Assembly (NCBI GenBank): GCA_019454045.1
Contig: SKCR01029072.1
Coordinates: forward strand, 124,001-188,000
Source of the DNA: Zanthoxylum bungeanum
Lineage: Eukaryota; Streptophyta; Magnoliopsida; Sapindales; Rutaceae
Direction: 5' to 3'
Length of the DNA: 64,000 nt
Below the pieces are notes generated by a model. The model made no database searches. It saw nothing but the letters and a program-made list of their open reading frames with translations, and was not told the DNA's origin. Numbering within the stretch: the stretch's first letter is position 1; each line of letters opens with the position of its first letter. Below are positions 1 to 12,223 of the stretch, in pieces. Both the position numbers and the translations under genes were made by a program.

Positions 1-1481
1 CTAGGGTTATTTGTTTCCAAAACAAACAAATCTTTTCCCTTTTCCTTACACAAATTTTCGACCAAGGCATAGAAAAAATATTTATTTTGTAACTCCATTA
101 TTAACTTTCCATAAAGCCCATATATGTTAAAAAATTAAATATTTAATTAGTCTTTTGAAAGTCATAATTTCCAAAAATAATACCAAGGGTTTCCAAAACC
201 CAAAAATTGGAATTCCTAATTTAAACTTACATTAAACAAATTTGGAATTCCTAATTTGACCTTACATTAAATTATATCTTATATAATTTAATACATTTAT
301 TTAAATATCATATATTTAATAAAACCATATATTAACTTTTAATATAATGTTTCAAGTGTGACAAAATAATATTATTAATCATATTAATAATATTTATACC
401 TTTGAGAGTATATAATTGGACTATCCAATTATAGTAAATCCGCTATAGTAAATCGAGCTAGCACGGGGACCAAATGGACCTAGGGTTCCGAGCTCCAATA
501 ATCTCAAAATATTAATTAAGCTATTAATTAAATATTCTGAATTATTAACTCCGGGTTATTCCACTAAAAACCCGAAGTTGCACTTTCGTTGCCGCAGATG
601 ATATATTAAGTCGAACCAAGTCGGTGGCCATCAATATAGTCACTACAAATAGATTAACCTTTCACGAGTATCTCGTAATTATATCCAGGTCATAATGTCC
701 GTTATACCCCTCTAATTATTTTTACCTTAAGTACCATTGATTCTCTAATGAACGATTTATTCATAACCATTATGAATTTTAATCTTTCTATTCGTAATAG
801 AAAGACTTGAGTGCTCAAATCATTCAAGCACCGAATCAACCCTTAAAAAGATACTCTTCTACTTCTCGCAAGAAGGAATGAACTTCATGTCTATGTAAAA
901 CGTTCCCAGCAACACAACAGACCATGCCCCCAAAGTACGTAGCTTTTGGTCGGGACTACTACACCAACCTCACCTTTGTAAATCAAAGGACATAGCCTGC
1001 CATGCAGGAGTTCGTAGTACACTCAGGATTATGATCAATCCATATATGACCATCTAGTAGATCGAAATGAAATTTTTTGTTTAACGGATATTAAAATAAT
1101 GTCATTTCCATCTGGGTCCAGTCCTAGATGATCACATCATACAAGGTGCCTTCATTCTTATGTCTCTACATGGATGATCCTGGATCAAGGTCACCATATA
1201 AATATGGAATGGACCGCAGTTATAGATAAACCACAAACAAAATACCTGTTTTGTTTGCTCTATATGGACTATTTAAGATTACTAACTTCAGACTTAAATC
1301 CTCTTGTGTATGACACTCATACACTAAGTCTGAAGACACATAAGTAATCTAAGATATTCAAGATCATTTATAATATGTGAAAATTAAACAAACACTTTGA
1401 TAAATGAATAATGCATCATTTTATTTCAAAACACATAAAACCGTTTACATCATATGTAGCTATAGGGCATACATCCCAAAA
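1..1481 (-). repeat. Element A 3' LTR (cut by the window edge)
   Basis: On the minus strand the LTR starts next to a PPT (AAGTGGGAGATT, about 1482-1493) and reads TTTTGGGATGTATGCCC; the 5' copy at 14106 has the expected TGTTGGGATG, so one base of the LTR start has mutated here. The sequence parallels 12659-14106 base for base over long stretches. About 0.7 kb of LTR should lie beyond position 1. No host gene is visible here. Confidence 0.88.
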
Positions 1482-1495
1482 ATCTCCCACTTGCA

Positions 1496-4400
1496 CTAGA
1501 GCAAATGAGACATGTCACGTAATCCTAGACCATCTAGGTGACCTTTAAACACTTTAACCGACAAGGTCTTTGTAAACGGATCAGCCAGGTTCTTTGCGGA
1601 TGCAATCTTTGTGATGGTAACGTCTCCTCCCTGTACTATCTTCTTGATGAGATGATATTTCCTCTCTATATGATTTCCCCTCTTGCGGCTTCTTGGTTCT
1701 TTGGATTTATCCACCGCACCACTATTATCGCAATAAATAGTGATTGGTCTATCCATATCTGGAAAAACTTTCAGATCTCCCAAGAATTTACGAAGCCAGA
1801 CTGCTTCCTTAGCTGCTTCACAAGCTGCTACATATTCAGCCTCCATGGTGGAGTCAGCAATGCAAGATTGCTTTATACTCCACCATACTATAGCCTCACC
1901 ATCTAGGGTAAACACTAATCCAGATGTTGATTTTCTAGAATCGACATCTGTCTGAAAATTAGAGTCTGTATATCCCCTTAGGATCATATCCTCACCGGAA
2001 TACACAAGCATATAATCTCTCGTTCTCTTAAGATACTTGAGAATGTGTTCACAGCCACCCAGTGATCCAATCCTGGGTTTGACTGAAACTTAATGACTAC
2101 TCCCACTGCAAAACAGATGTCTGGTCTCGTGCATAACATAGCATACATGAGACTACCAACTGTTGAGGCATATGGGATATGTCTCATTTCCTCAACATCT
2201 TGAGGTGTCTTGGGAGCATGTTCATTTGACAAATGAATTCCATTCCGATAAGGAAGATTGCCTTTCTTGGAATTCTGTATCCAAAATCACACAAGGATCT
2301 TGTCGATATAGGATGCCTGAGACATAGCTAACAGTTGTTTCTTGCGATCCCGAAGTATCTGAATCCCAAGAACATAACTGGCCTCTCCTAAATCTTTCAT
2401 TTTGAATTGGTTAGCTAGCCAAGTTTTCACGTCCGATAATATCTTTACATCATTCCCAATGAGTAAAACATCATCGACGTATAAAATAAGAAAAACATAT
2501 TCCCGTCAATGACGCGCTTGTATACACAAGGCTCATCAACATTCTGCTCAAAATCAAAAGACTTGATCGTGATATCAAATCTTATATTCCAAGATCGAGA
2601 TGTCTGCTTAAGTCCATAAATGGACCTTTACAGCCTGCAAACCTTTTTCTCTTAACCTTGGGCTATGAACCATTCTTTTGGTTGTACCATATAGATACTC
2701 TCATCAAGATTGCCATTCAAGAATGCAGTCTTGACATCCATTTGCCAAATTTTATCATCATAATATGCGACAATGGATAGTAGAGTGCGGATAGATTTGA
2801 GCATGGCTACTGTCGAGAAAGTTTCCTCATAGTCAACTCCCTCTTTATGGATATAACCATTGGCCACTAGCCTAGCCTTGAAGGTCTGTACCTTCCCATC
2901 TGCTCCCATCTTCCTCTTATAGATCCAATTGCTACCTATGGGTTTCACCCCATCAGGTTGGTCTACAAGTTCTCAGACTGAGTTGGAGTACATGGACTCT
3001 ATCTCTAGGTTCATGGCTTTGAGCCATTCCTCTTTTTCAGAATCATCCATTGCACTACGATAGGTCAATAGATCATCTATACCATCGCTGGATGCGACAA
3101 CTTGTGTCTCTCCAACCCCAAGGTAGCGATCAGATTGTCATACAACTCTCCCACTGCATCTAGGTGGTATATCATTCGGACGAACTTGCATCTGACTCTC
3201 AGATGTCGAAGGTACTATGTATTTATCAACTGTCATTAACGATGGTATTCTGGTTGAACTAGCAAGTAACTCCTTGAGTAACACCTTACTTCGAGACTTG
3301 AACTTTCTCATATAGTCCTTCTCTAGAAACAAAGCATTTGTCGATACAAATACTTTGTTATCATCGGGACTATAGAAGAATCCACCCCTAGACTCCTTAG
3401 GATAGCCTACAAATAGGCACACCTGAGAACGTGGTTCCAACTTTGTAATCTTGTTCTTCAGCACATGTGATGGACACCCTCATATGCGGAAAAGTCATAA
3501 ACTAGTTTTACGACCATTCCACAACTCTAAGAAAGTCTTAGGAATAGGCTTAGATGGAACCACATTAAGTATATGCATTGCAGTTTGCAGTGCATATCCC
3601 CAGAACGAACTAGGTAGTGAGCTATAACTAAACATAGATCTCATCATGTCTAGTAGGGTCCGATTTCTCCTCTCTGCAACACCATTTTACTGTGGTGTTC
3701 CAGGTGCTGTGAGCTGGGATATTATCTCATGCTCAACTAAGAATTCCTTGAAATATCTGTCAAGGTATTCTCCTCCATGATCTGATGGTAGAGTCTTGAT
3801 TGTTTTACCTAACTGGTTCTCAACCTCGGCACGATACTCTTTGAACTTTTCAAAAGTATCATATTTGTGATGCATTAGGTAAACATACATATATCTATAA
3901 TAGTCGTAAATGAATGTGACAAAGTATTCATAACCACCTCGAGCTCTTACATTTATCGGTCCACAAACGTCTGAATGTATTAGCTCAAGTGGTTGACTGG
4001 CTCTTATACCTTTTCCAGTAAAAGGTCTCTTGGTCATTTTTCCTTCTAAACAAGATTCGCAGACTGGTAAAGTTCCGAGCTTTAACTAGTTTAAGGCTCC
4101 GTTCTTTATCAATTTTTCTATCCGGTCAAGGTTGATATGACCAAGTCTAAGATGCCATAGATATGTGTCATCGTGAGAAATCTTTGGCCATTTAGTTTTA
4201 GGTTTCTCAACCTTAAACATTTCAGCGTTGAGTAGTGACCTATGTGTTAACGGTCTTAACACATATCAGTTATTTTCTGAGTTTCCTGTGCATATGGTTA
4301 ATCCATTTCTACCAATAATAACTAAATTGCTATTAAAAGAAACTGAATAACATTCATCTAAAAGTTTAGAAACATAAATCAAATTCCTGTGAAAACCATG

Positions 4401-5473
4401 AATGAATTACACATTGTTCAAATTTAAATAACTGTTATTTGTAAAATTTAAACTAGAAACCCCCACTGCTCTTGCTGAAATGGTATCCCATGTCCCGACC
4501 CTCATGGTGTAGTCACCTTCAGTAAGGTCCCTCCATGAGTCAAGTAGCTGCAAAGAAGAACAAACATGGTTAGTGGCTCCAGAGTCAACAATCCAAGCTA
4601 ATTTATCATCCTCCACTAATAGAGATTCGATAACGAGTAAATCATATTTACCTATTTCTTTTTTCTCCTTCAGCTCAGCAAGGTAATTAGGACAATTCCT
4701 TTTCAAATGCCCATTCTTGTTACAGTGGAAACATTTTCCCTAGGGATTGGAATTCTTGGAGCCTTTCTTATTCTTATTCTTCTTCATAGGCTTTGCCTTA
4801 GCCTTCTCAGTGCTATTATTCTTCATCTTTGCATATTTAGAAGACTCGGCAATATTTTCTTCAGCACTGGACTTACGAGGATCCACAAGCATGGACTCGT
4901 AATGGGTGAGCACATTAAGCAGTTAGGTCAAAGTAAAAGTCAACTTGTCATAACATAGTTGCTTTTACACTGCAGGAAACTCTTCGAAAGAGTTTCCATA
5001 ATCATGGTCACCTGGCTACGCTTGTCAATACAAGCTCCATGGGTTTCAGCAGTGTTGAGATAGGTCATCATCCTCAAGACGTGCTCTCGGACTGATGTCT
5101 CATCCTTCATCCTAGCTGTCATCGCTGAAACCATGGCCTCATGACGTTGACGCTTCGAAGGCTGCCCAAACATGCCCTGCAATGACTCCATCATCTAAGA
5201 TGCTAAAGCCATAGGTTCATGCTTTGCAGTAAGAACCTCAGACATCCCTGCTAGCAAGTAGCAGCGGGCTTTCTCATTTGTTGCGACCCATTTCTGGTAG
5301 GTATTGCACACAGCTTGGCCAGCATTTCTGGCCGGCTTTGGAGGACTCTCCTCCGTCATGAAAAACTTTAGGTCTTCGCATACCAGGATAGCGTTTATAT
5401 TACTTTTCCACTTAACATAATTTTCTCCCGTTAATTTATCATTTGAGAGTATGGAAATATTTGGAGAAACCAT
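1496..5473 (-). pseudogene. Element A gag-pol polyprotein remnant (copia)
   Basis: Start chosen at the ATG at 5473 on the minus strand, which opens MVSPNISILSNDKLTGENY, a copia gag N-terminus with a typical NYxxWK motif. In order: gag (5473-4940, in-frame stop at 5195-5197), zinc knuckle CFHCNKNGHLKRNC (about 4740-4699), protease with intact active site WIVDSGATNHVC (about 4600), integrase core with HSDVCGP and DHGGEY (4037-3687), RT N-terminal part with QMDVKTAFLNGNL (2948-2652), RT catalytic YVDDVLLIGN (about 2490-2450) and RNase H with GYTDSN, EAEY and YCDNSGA, ending at 1496. Numerous stops and frameshifts lie between these islands. Protein-level resemblance is to TNT1-94-like Pol of plant copia elements; the lineage was not resolved. 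Confidence 0.9.
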
Positions 5474-7140
5474 GGCTGAAAATAAAATAAACATGCATTT
5501 AAAATTCATTCATCGCATATCAAAATCATCAAATAATTTTGGCATAAAATTAAACATGATGCATGAACCATGAATAACGAATTAGAAACCTAAGAGAATT
5601 ACTATGCCACGGAAATCTATCATCTCACAAGTAAGTGCCGCCATAGGGTAGGTCAAGTACTTGCATGATAGATCGAGACAATCTCAGTCGACTAATATAT
5701 GCGGGAATAACTCTTATTCCTATATTAAATAACTACCATTTCAATTGATCAAGAAATTTTATTAACAGTTAATTATTCCTTTGTGAGTGTGACCCGTCCT
5801 TTCGGGATTCTTGGACTTAACGAGTGAAGTACCGCCGTAGGGTAAGTCAATTCACAAGATACATCTAGAATCCATATCCTTTCGGAATCCAAACATGATA
5901 TTGACCCAAAATGGACACCATTCGTAGGGGGACGAAAGCAAAACTGTCTCGAGGCGCCTTTTGAATCTCACGTTTTCGGACTAACAACGGAGATCACGTG
6001 ATATACTATCGTATATCCCTCTCTTACTCACTATTTTAAAAAAAAAAGCTTTCTATTTATAAAATATCTAATATTTTAATTTAACTAGTGTGAATAAATT
6101 TATGGCGGCTAAATTATAACTATTATTTACACTAGTTCACCATTAGTGACCTTAACCAATTTTAACTTTTGAAATTATATCACTAACTATCCATTAGTCT
6201 CTACTAATAGTATTACTCAATTAAACTAATTTAATTAGAGTGATATTAGTGATCTATTATATTTTAACTCTTAAAATATTAGAACACTGAAAGGTTTAAA
6301 ATTTTAGAATCCTAAAATGGTCAAGATTTATATTAAACTATTTATTTAATCTTAGTGTGTTATAAAATCCAATGGTACGTGGAATTGTATCCCGAGTGCA
6401 GACCATATTACCGTCTATTCGGATTCGGCTATGGAATTTATATTCGGGTTTCCATCCTATTTACCAATGGAATTTTTTATGCACTAATTAAGCCCAATAT
6501 ATTAGAATTCAAATTTTAAACCATAAATCCAATTAATTGATTTCCATGCATATGATATTCTAATTTAAACACTTTAAATCACATAAAATCATATTTCATG
6601 TCTAAAAAGATAATGCATCTAAAACATGTTATGGCATGTGAAATGTAAGAGTATGCACCATAAGCTATATGACATGTTATTCAAACAATTCGAAATAAAC
6701 ATACATATAACATTAAAAATTATTTTGCTTTGACCGGACTCTTATTTATCCTATACTAATCTAATTAGTACAAAAATACCCAAGGCATCCTTTGGTCTTC
6801 AAATCATGCTCCAAGGTGGTGTTGGCTCCTTTTGCGGCTTTGGTGCTCCAAATTACAACAATTGAAAAATTACATTGGAAAATCAAATTATAAAAATTGT
6901 AAAAATTGGCCTTATGGCCTTACATCCCAAAAACAAAAAACCAACATATAAATAAGAGCTGGAAAAATATATGACCGATGCAAAATCCATTCATCACATG
7001 AAATAATAAAAACATTCATCATATAAATATTATTTTGTGCCCACTCATCTAAACATTCATATCATATTTATAACTCATATAAATATATAAAAAACAGAAA
7101 CTTTAAATTAAAAAGAGAAGGGTTAAGAACATTTGTCAAC
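5474..7140 (-). other. Element A 5' leader (untranslated)
   Basis: A 1.7 kb AT-rich stretch between the PBS and the gag start. No ORF of substance on either strand. It contains one copy of the 95-bp GTGGTA/TACCAC module (6373-6466), otherwise seen here only in gypsy-type LTRs. Two related short segments (around 5625-5650 and 5825-5850) share the wording of CCGCCATAGGGTA/CCGCCGTAGGGTA, suggesting an old local duplication. Confidence 0.6.
6373..6466 (+). repeat. 95-bp module, copy 1 (inside copia leader A)
   Basis: Bounded by TGGTA (6373-6377) and TACCA (6462-6466). The interior shares GGTACGTGGAATTGTATCCC, a CAGACC, ATTCGGATTCGGCTA, GGAATTTA and GGGTTTCCATCC with the copies in the D and E LTRs. 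A 7-bp direct repeat CCAATGG overlaps both edges (6369-6375 and 6464-6470) and could be a TSD or chance. Confidence 0.7.
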
Positions 7141-7157
7141 CTCGCTCTCGATGCCAA
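7141..7157 (-). other. Element A primer-binding site
   Basis: The minus strand reads ATTGGCATCGAGAGCGAG, a degenerate form of the initiator-Met-tRNA PBS (TGGTATCAGAGC) used by most plant copia elements. It lies directly inside the 5' LTR end. Confidence 0.6.
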
Positions 7158-7158
7158 T

Positions 7159-7422
7159 TATATGAAACGCTTTCCTCGCGCAGCGGAAACGACTAAGGCA
7201 CACGGATCGGACTTGAAAAAATTTTATGCCATTCTCCTCCTTTTGCCGAATGGAACCAGCAGGTGTACTGAAGTTTTGCTACTATTTTTGAAAAAACTCA
7301 GCCCCGTTTCAGTCCCGGAACAGTCCCCGAACAGCCCCGAACAGCCGGACAAAAAATGGACTATTTTGGACTCGATTTGCTCCCAACGCACTGCAAAAAC
7401 AACCCCTAAAATGCGTGGAAAG
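7159..7422 (-). repeat. Element A 5' LTR, inner part (U5 side)
   Basis: This sequence continues the LTR segment that resumes at 12224. The last five bases before element B are GAAAG (7418-7422), and AAAAG (12219-12223) follows B, a TSD with one mismatch. A 118-aa ORF starting here runs across the boundary into B's LTR, so it is not a gene. Confidence 0.8.
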
Positions 7423-9493
7423 TGTTGGACAATTATGACCCATAGCGTCACTATTTATACAGATCATGGTGTTGTTGTACAAATTAACTATGTGACAAAG
7501 GAGATTGCACTCTTATAATTTGTGATTAGATCACCAAGATATATAAATGATAGGAGGTCCCTATGATTTGTTCCTGGATTGAGAATGATATGAGACAGTA
7601 TCAGTCCACGAAGGATAAATCATTAAATATCCCTAGTCAGAGTATTATCGAGATTGGACATCGATAAATACGTAAAAGACTAGTATTACACTTGTGCGCG
7701 TTGTAAGGGCACAAACGGCATAGTTCTCATATATTTGGGTATAGGATACTAATGCAAGTGTAATAGGAGGTTGTGTTTTACCGATGGTACGAGAAACAGC
7801 TTTGCTCTGGATAGACCCCCTCGGAATTCCATTGGTAGTATGACTATGTGTCTATGGAAGTCCGAAATCAGGATAGGTGTATTTGGTCTTAACCTGAGAC
7901 TTGCACCGCTAATACTTACGACAATCAATATACTTTGGTTTTGGTCGTCTAGGGCTTTAACCGGTTTCTGTGTACGCCTCTTCTAGGTATATCGAGAATC
8001 GTAATGTGTTGGATGTGATGTCAAGACGGAAGTGTCACTCCAGTCATATGGAGATGATGATCGCGTAGGGATACAGAACTGGTTCTCTAAAAATGTTGCA
8101 ACCGTCGGGATAATATGACTTGGTCATGATTATCCGATATTAAAGAGACTAGTTGCTCGTCATCCGATATATGCTTCGTACGGGGCAGATACTGTACCAG
8201 CCCCAGGCCTTGCATGTGATCATCCGATACTGGATCGAAATACGCAATACTATGTATACTACGTCTGATATAGATCCTTATTCCTGTAAGGATATTTCTG
8301 GAGAATTGGGTAGGCATGGCATTTTGCTAGAAGTCAACCCTGTCTTCTAAATCGGTATAAACGTAGTACGAGGTACTTACATGTTCGGATAGTCCGACGA
8401 CCGAATTTACTGCCAACATATCTGGGGATCTCATGGGTCGATTCCCAAAGTTTCACCGATGACGTATGACTCACACCTTTAATTAATATGGGATTAATTA
8501 GAAGAGAGAGAAAATTAATCTGGGATTAATTGCGGAGATATTTTATCTGGGATAAAATGTCAATAAAAGAGATATAACGATTAATTTAGAATTAATCGAT
8601 TAATTAATATATTCAATATATTAAATGAAATTGGATTTCGACGCGGAATTAAAATCAGATTTTAATTCGGGCGAACGAGTTAATTTAGAATTAATTCGTT
8701 AGCGACATTAATAATGATTTCGCTAGGCATAATCATTTAATTACGTCGCAACGGAAAATTCGTTAATTTGGAATTAGCGAACCCGAGCCCGGGATTGTTT
8801 GCGAGCGCATTCGTATTTCGAATTCGAGTGCGGCACGTAAGTCAAATCAAGCGTCAAATCATTAGTCAAATCAAGCGTCAAATCATTAGTCACTTTGAGT
8901 GATGTGACAACTTGTCACTTGATTGATTGAGTGATGTGACTTGATGTGAGTGGTTGTAAAGCTTTTGAAAGCTTGAAAGACATATAATGTTATTATATTC
9001 TTGGAGCCAAATTTTTTTGTTGACTTTTGGAAAGCTTTACACAAATATTTGGTATATGTTTTTAATTGGTTTTTTGAAATCAATTAACCCAACACTCTCT
9101 TCATTCTCTCTTCTCTTCACACACGCCGTTGGGGCTGTTTTTCTCCTCACTAGTTTGCCAAAACAGTGAGCCATAGGGAAGCAAAAGGTCATGATTTTGT
9201 GGCAAAATCAAGAGTGCTAGCACACTACGAAGTCATGCGAAGGTGATAGGGAAGTCCACCCATGAGCTTGGAATCGTTTGACGAAGCTTGGAGCTTGTTC
9301 TTGAAGACACATGGACGAAAATGGGGATTACAGTAGCAGCTCACTGCCGAGCTTCATGGAGGTAGAAAACATAATTTTTGTTGCCTCGCGCGTCGCTCAA
9401 CCGATCGATGTGAGTATTCTGCAACTCCCTCATTGTATTCGCACTTATTTTGAATGCTTGAAATGATCTTGGGATGCTTAGTATTTTCCAACA
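7423..9493 (+). repeat. Element B 5' LTR (complete)
   Basis: 2071 bp with terminal inverted bases TGTTGGA/TCCAACA. The same family appears as the reversed solo LTR 21046-23187 and, more diverged, as the LTRs of C. Repeated phrases such as GCGTCAAATCATTAGTCA (8850-8890) mark a small internal duplication. Several ORFs of 60-76 aa here are not conserved between copies and are not annotated. Confidence 0.88.
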
Positions 9494-9494
9494 A

Positions 9495-9506
9495 TGGTAT
9501 CAGAGC
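9495..9506 (+). other. Element B primer-binding site
   Basis: TGGTATCAGAGC, the perfect 12-base plant initiator-Met-tRNA complement, one base inside the LTR end (CAACA, then A). Confidence 0.92.
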
Positions 9507-11583
9507 AAGGTTAAGCATGAAAATATTTTAGGGCTTAAAATTGGGTAAATTGTATTTGAGCATGTTTTAATGAAATTGGATGAATTAGTATGCTTAAATA
9601 TGTTTTAATTGAAGATTGATTGGATCAATTTGTTGAAAATTTATTTGGAACAAATTTCCCCAATTATCTTAGCTTGGACGAAAGTTAAGGAGCCCTAAAT
9701 GTCTTGGTGATTTTGATTTTTGATCATTGGATGTGTTGGAAATCAATCGGGAATGTGATTTAATGTCGATTGTGGATTTAATTGGATTGAAACCGAATCG
9801 GACACAAATTACCCTACAAAGCCGAGAGCATTATAGCATGATTTGGGTTTGATTTTAATTAAATTGTGTTGGACATGATTTAATATTAATGAGCATGATT
9901 AATTGTACAAATTTGGTGTTTTGGAAATATTGATTTGGGTGATTAATAATGCTATACACTTTGGTAATTAAATTGAGAATTTGGAATTTGTAATTTAATT
10001 ATGTTGGGCCTAATTTTGGAAATTGGACTTTTAATGTTGTAAATGGGCTTATTGGGCTTGGTTGTACTAAGTTGGGTTTAGGCTAAATTGGTTGGATCCA
10101 ATTGGGCCCAAAACCGCTTCCATAAAGCCCAAATGCGACTAATGGACCTTTAAAGTTTAATTGGGCCTAATGGGCCTAAATTGATTTCTGGGCTTATGGG
10201 GTAACTCCCGGATTGGATTTTGGTTATTGGGTTTGACCCGAGTTGACCAAAAGTCCACGCCTCAAGAAATTAATTAAAAGCCCATTGGACTTTAATTATA
10301 TTGACGTTGGACGTTAATCGGGCTTTGAGACCCGTAACGATTAAATTTGGAATTTAAGTCGTAAAGGTTTATTAATAAAGTGTAGTATTTAATTTGGAAT
10401 TAAATAGTGGATTAGAATTAAATACATATTAAATTGGATTTAATTATGTAGTTTAATTTAATTCGAGAATTCGTACTTTGAGTACTTATTCGCAAAAACC
10501 AGTTTGACTCGAGCAAAATCAAATCGTTGTTTGAACATTGGATGATCACTAATTATCAGATTAATTAATTCGATTAGATTGATTGATAGCATGCTTGTGT
10601 GAATACATGGTTGCGATGCATGAATAATGTATATCGGATGGATATTAGATGGGTGTGGCAATTTTAGAAATTGTTGTAATAAATTTGGAATTTATTGATT
10701 GGACTTGCGTGTCCAGCCTTATTACCTCCTTATTCTTTGTATTCTCTTCTCACCTATTCCCCTCAATGTAAATGAGGTTTCTTTAGAAGTGTAGTGTAAC
10801 GGGTAGAAGTAATACATGTGCTAGCGGGAGAGAGAAGGGGAGAGATTTGATCTAGGATCCATGTGTAAAGTATCCATCCGCATATCATTATTATTTTATT
10901 CATATGCGCTTTATTATGTGTTTAGAATGCATGTTTAAGGGTGTATGATGATGAGAACTTAACAAAGATAATAAATTGGTTGCCAATTTGCACTTGAAAA
11001 ACCCTCGCAAAATATTAAGCGTCTTTCATTCCATTGAGTGATTCTCACTCAAGATCCGAGACTGGCATTGGCTTGTTGGCCAAAGTCAAGGCATTTGTCC
11101 GTCGAGGATGTGTTTGAATCATGGGAGCTTTGTTCCATATTGGTATCTTGTCCAAGTTGTGGTTTGTTGGCCAAAGTCAAGACCACTTCTTGTCCATCGA
11201 CATTGATTACGAAGCTTTCCATGGTCAATGGGTCGCGCTTAACTAGGATCACTAAGTTTGTTGTGCCAAAGCCAAAGCTTAGTTGATTCAGAGGAAAAAG
11301 GTTAGGCAATATATTGGATATATTGGCATATATAAGATATATGTTTCGGACTTGGATGTCCCCCTACTGAATCTAGGAATTGGATTGGATCCAATTGATC
11401 TTAGAGATCTACCCAGTTAATTATCATACAATTTGTTGGCCAAAGTCAAGATTGTGTGATATTTAACGGGATCTTAGCCCGCTAGGAAACACGGTTTCCC
11501 GAGTACTCGACAGAGGGTTGAAGGCTCGCCGAAAAATAGTGGGAGGCAAGAATTGAATTTGCAATATTCGTTTAATTACTTGC
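9507..11583 (+). other. Element B leader (non-coding) with repeated GGCCAAAGTCAAG motif
   Basis: No coding potential is visible. The last 600 bp carry the phrase TTGTTGGCCAAAGTCAAG at 11073-11090, 11164-11181 and 11433-11450, plus a degenerate copy around 11256-11277. The leader of element C has the same phrases at matching spacing (37201, 37293, 37386, 37563), so the arrangement predates the split of B and C. The 82-86 aa ORFs over this area overlap on opposite strands and are read as chance. Confidence 0.7.
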
Positions 11584-12218
11584 CATTAGTCAAATCAAGC
11601 GTCAAATCATTAGTCACTTTGAGTGATGTGACAACTTGTCACTTGATTGATTGAGTGATGTGACTTGATGTGAGCGGTTGGAAAGCTTTTTGAAAGCTTG
11701 AAAGACATATAATGTTATTATATTCTTGGAGCCAAATTTTTTTGTTGACTTTTGGGAAGCTTTACACAATTATTTGGTATATGTTTTTAATTGGTTTTTT
11801 GAAATCAATTAACCTAACACTATCTTCATTCTCTCTTCTCTTCACACACGCCCTTGGGGCTGTTTTTCTCCTCATTGGTTTGCCAAAACCGTGAGCCATA
11901 GGGAAGCAAAAGGTCATGATTTTGTGGCAAAATCAAGAGTGCTAGCACACTACGAAGTCATGCGAAGGTGATAGGGAAGTCCACCCATGAGCTTGGAATC
12001 GTTTGACGAAGCTTGGAGCTTGTTCTTGAAGACACATGGACGAAAATTGGGACTGCAGTAGCAGCTCACTGCCGAGCTTCATGGAGGCTGAAAACAGAAT
12101 TTTGGTTGCCTCGCGCGTCGCTCAACCGATCGATGTGAGTATTCCGCAACTCCCTCGTTGTATTCGCACTTATTTTCAATGTTTGAAATGATCTTGGGAT
12201 GCTTAGTATTTTTCAACA
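11584..12218 (+). repeat. Element B 3' LTR remnant
   Basis: 635 bp nearly identical to 8860-9493 of the 5' LTR, abutting leader sequence with no PPT between them. This marks an internal deletion endpoint. It ends CAACA, followed by AAAAG of the TSD. Confidence 0.88.
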
Positions 12219-12223
12219 AAAAG

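Larger units (their letters stand above)
7423..12218 (+). mobile_element. Element B: internally deleted, non-autonomous copia element
   Basis: B starts TGTTGGACAATTATGACCC (7423) and ends TTTCAACA (12218). It has a full 5' LTR (7423-9493), a met-tRNA-type PBS (9495-9506), 2.1 kb of leader, and then only the last 635 bp of the 3' LTR (11584-12218, matching 8860-9493). The first 1.4 kb of the 3' LTR, the PPT and all gag-pol sequence are absent, so one deletion joined the leader to the middle of the 3' LTR. LTR and leader are related to those of element C, which keeps the coding region, so C-like elements are the likely former source of proteins. The TSD GAAAG/AAAAG is imperfect. Confidence 0.88.

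Noticed and set aside
7162..7518. 118-codon forward ORF
   Set aside because: It crosses the boundary between A's LTR and B's LTR at 7422/7423, so it cannot be an ancestral gene.
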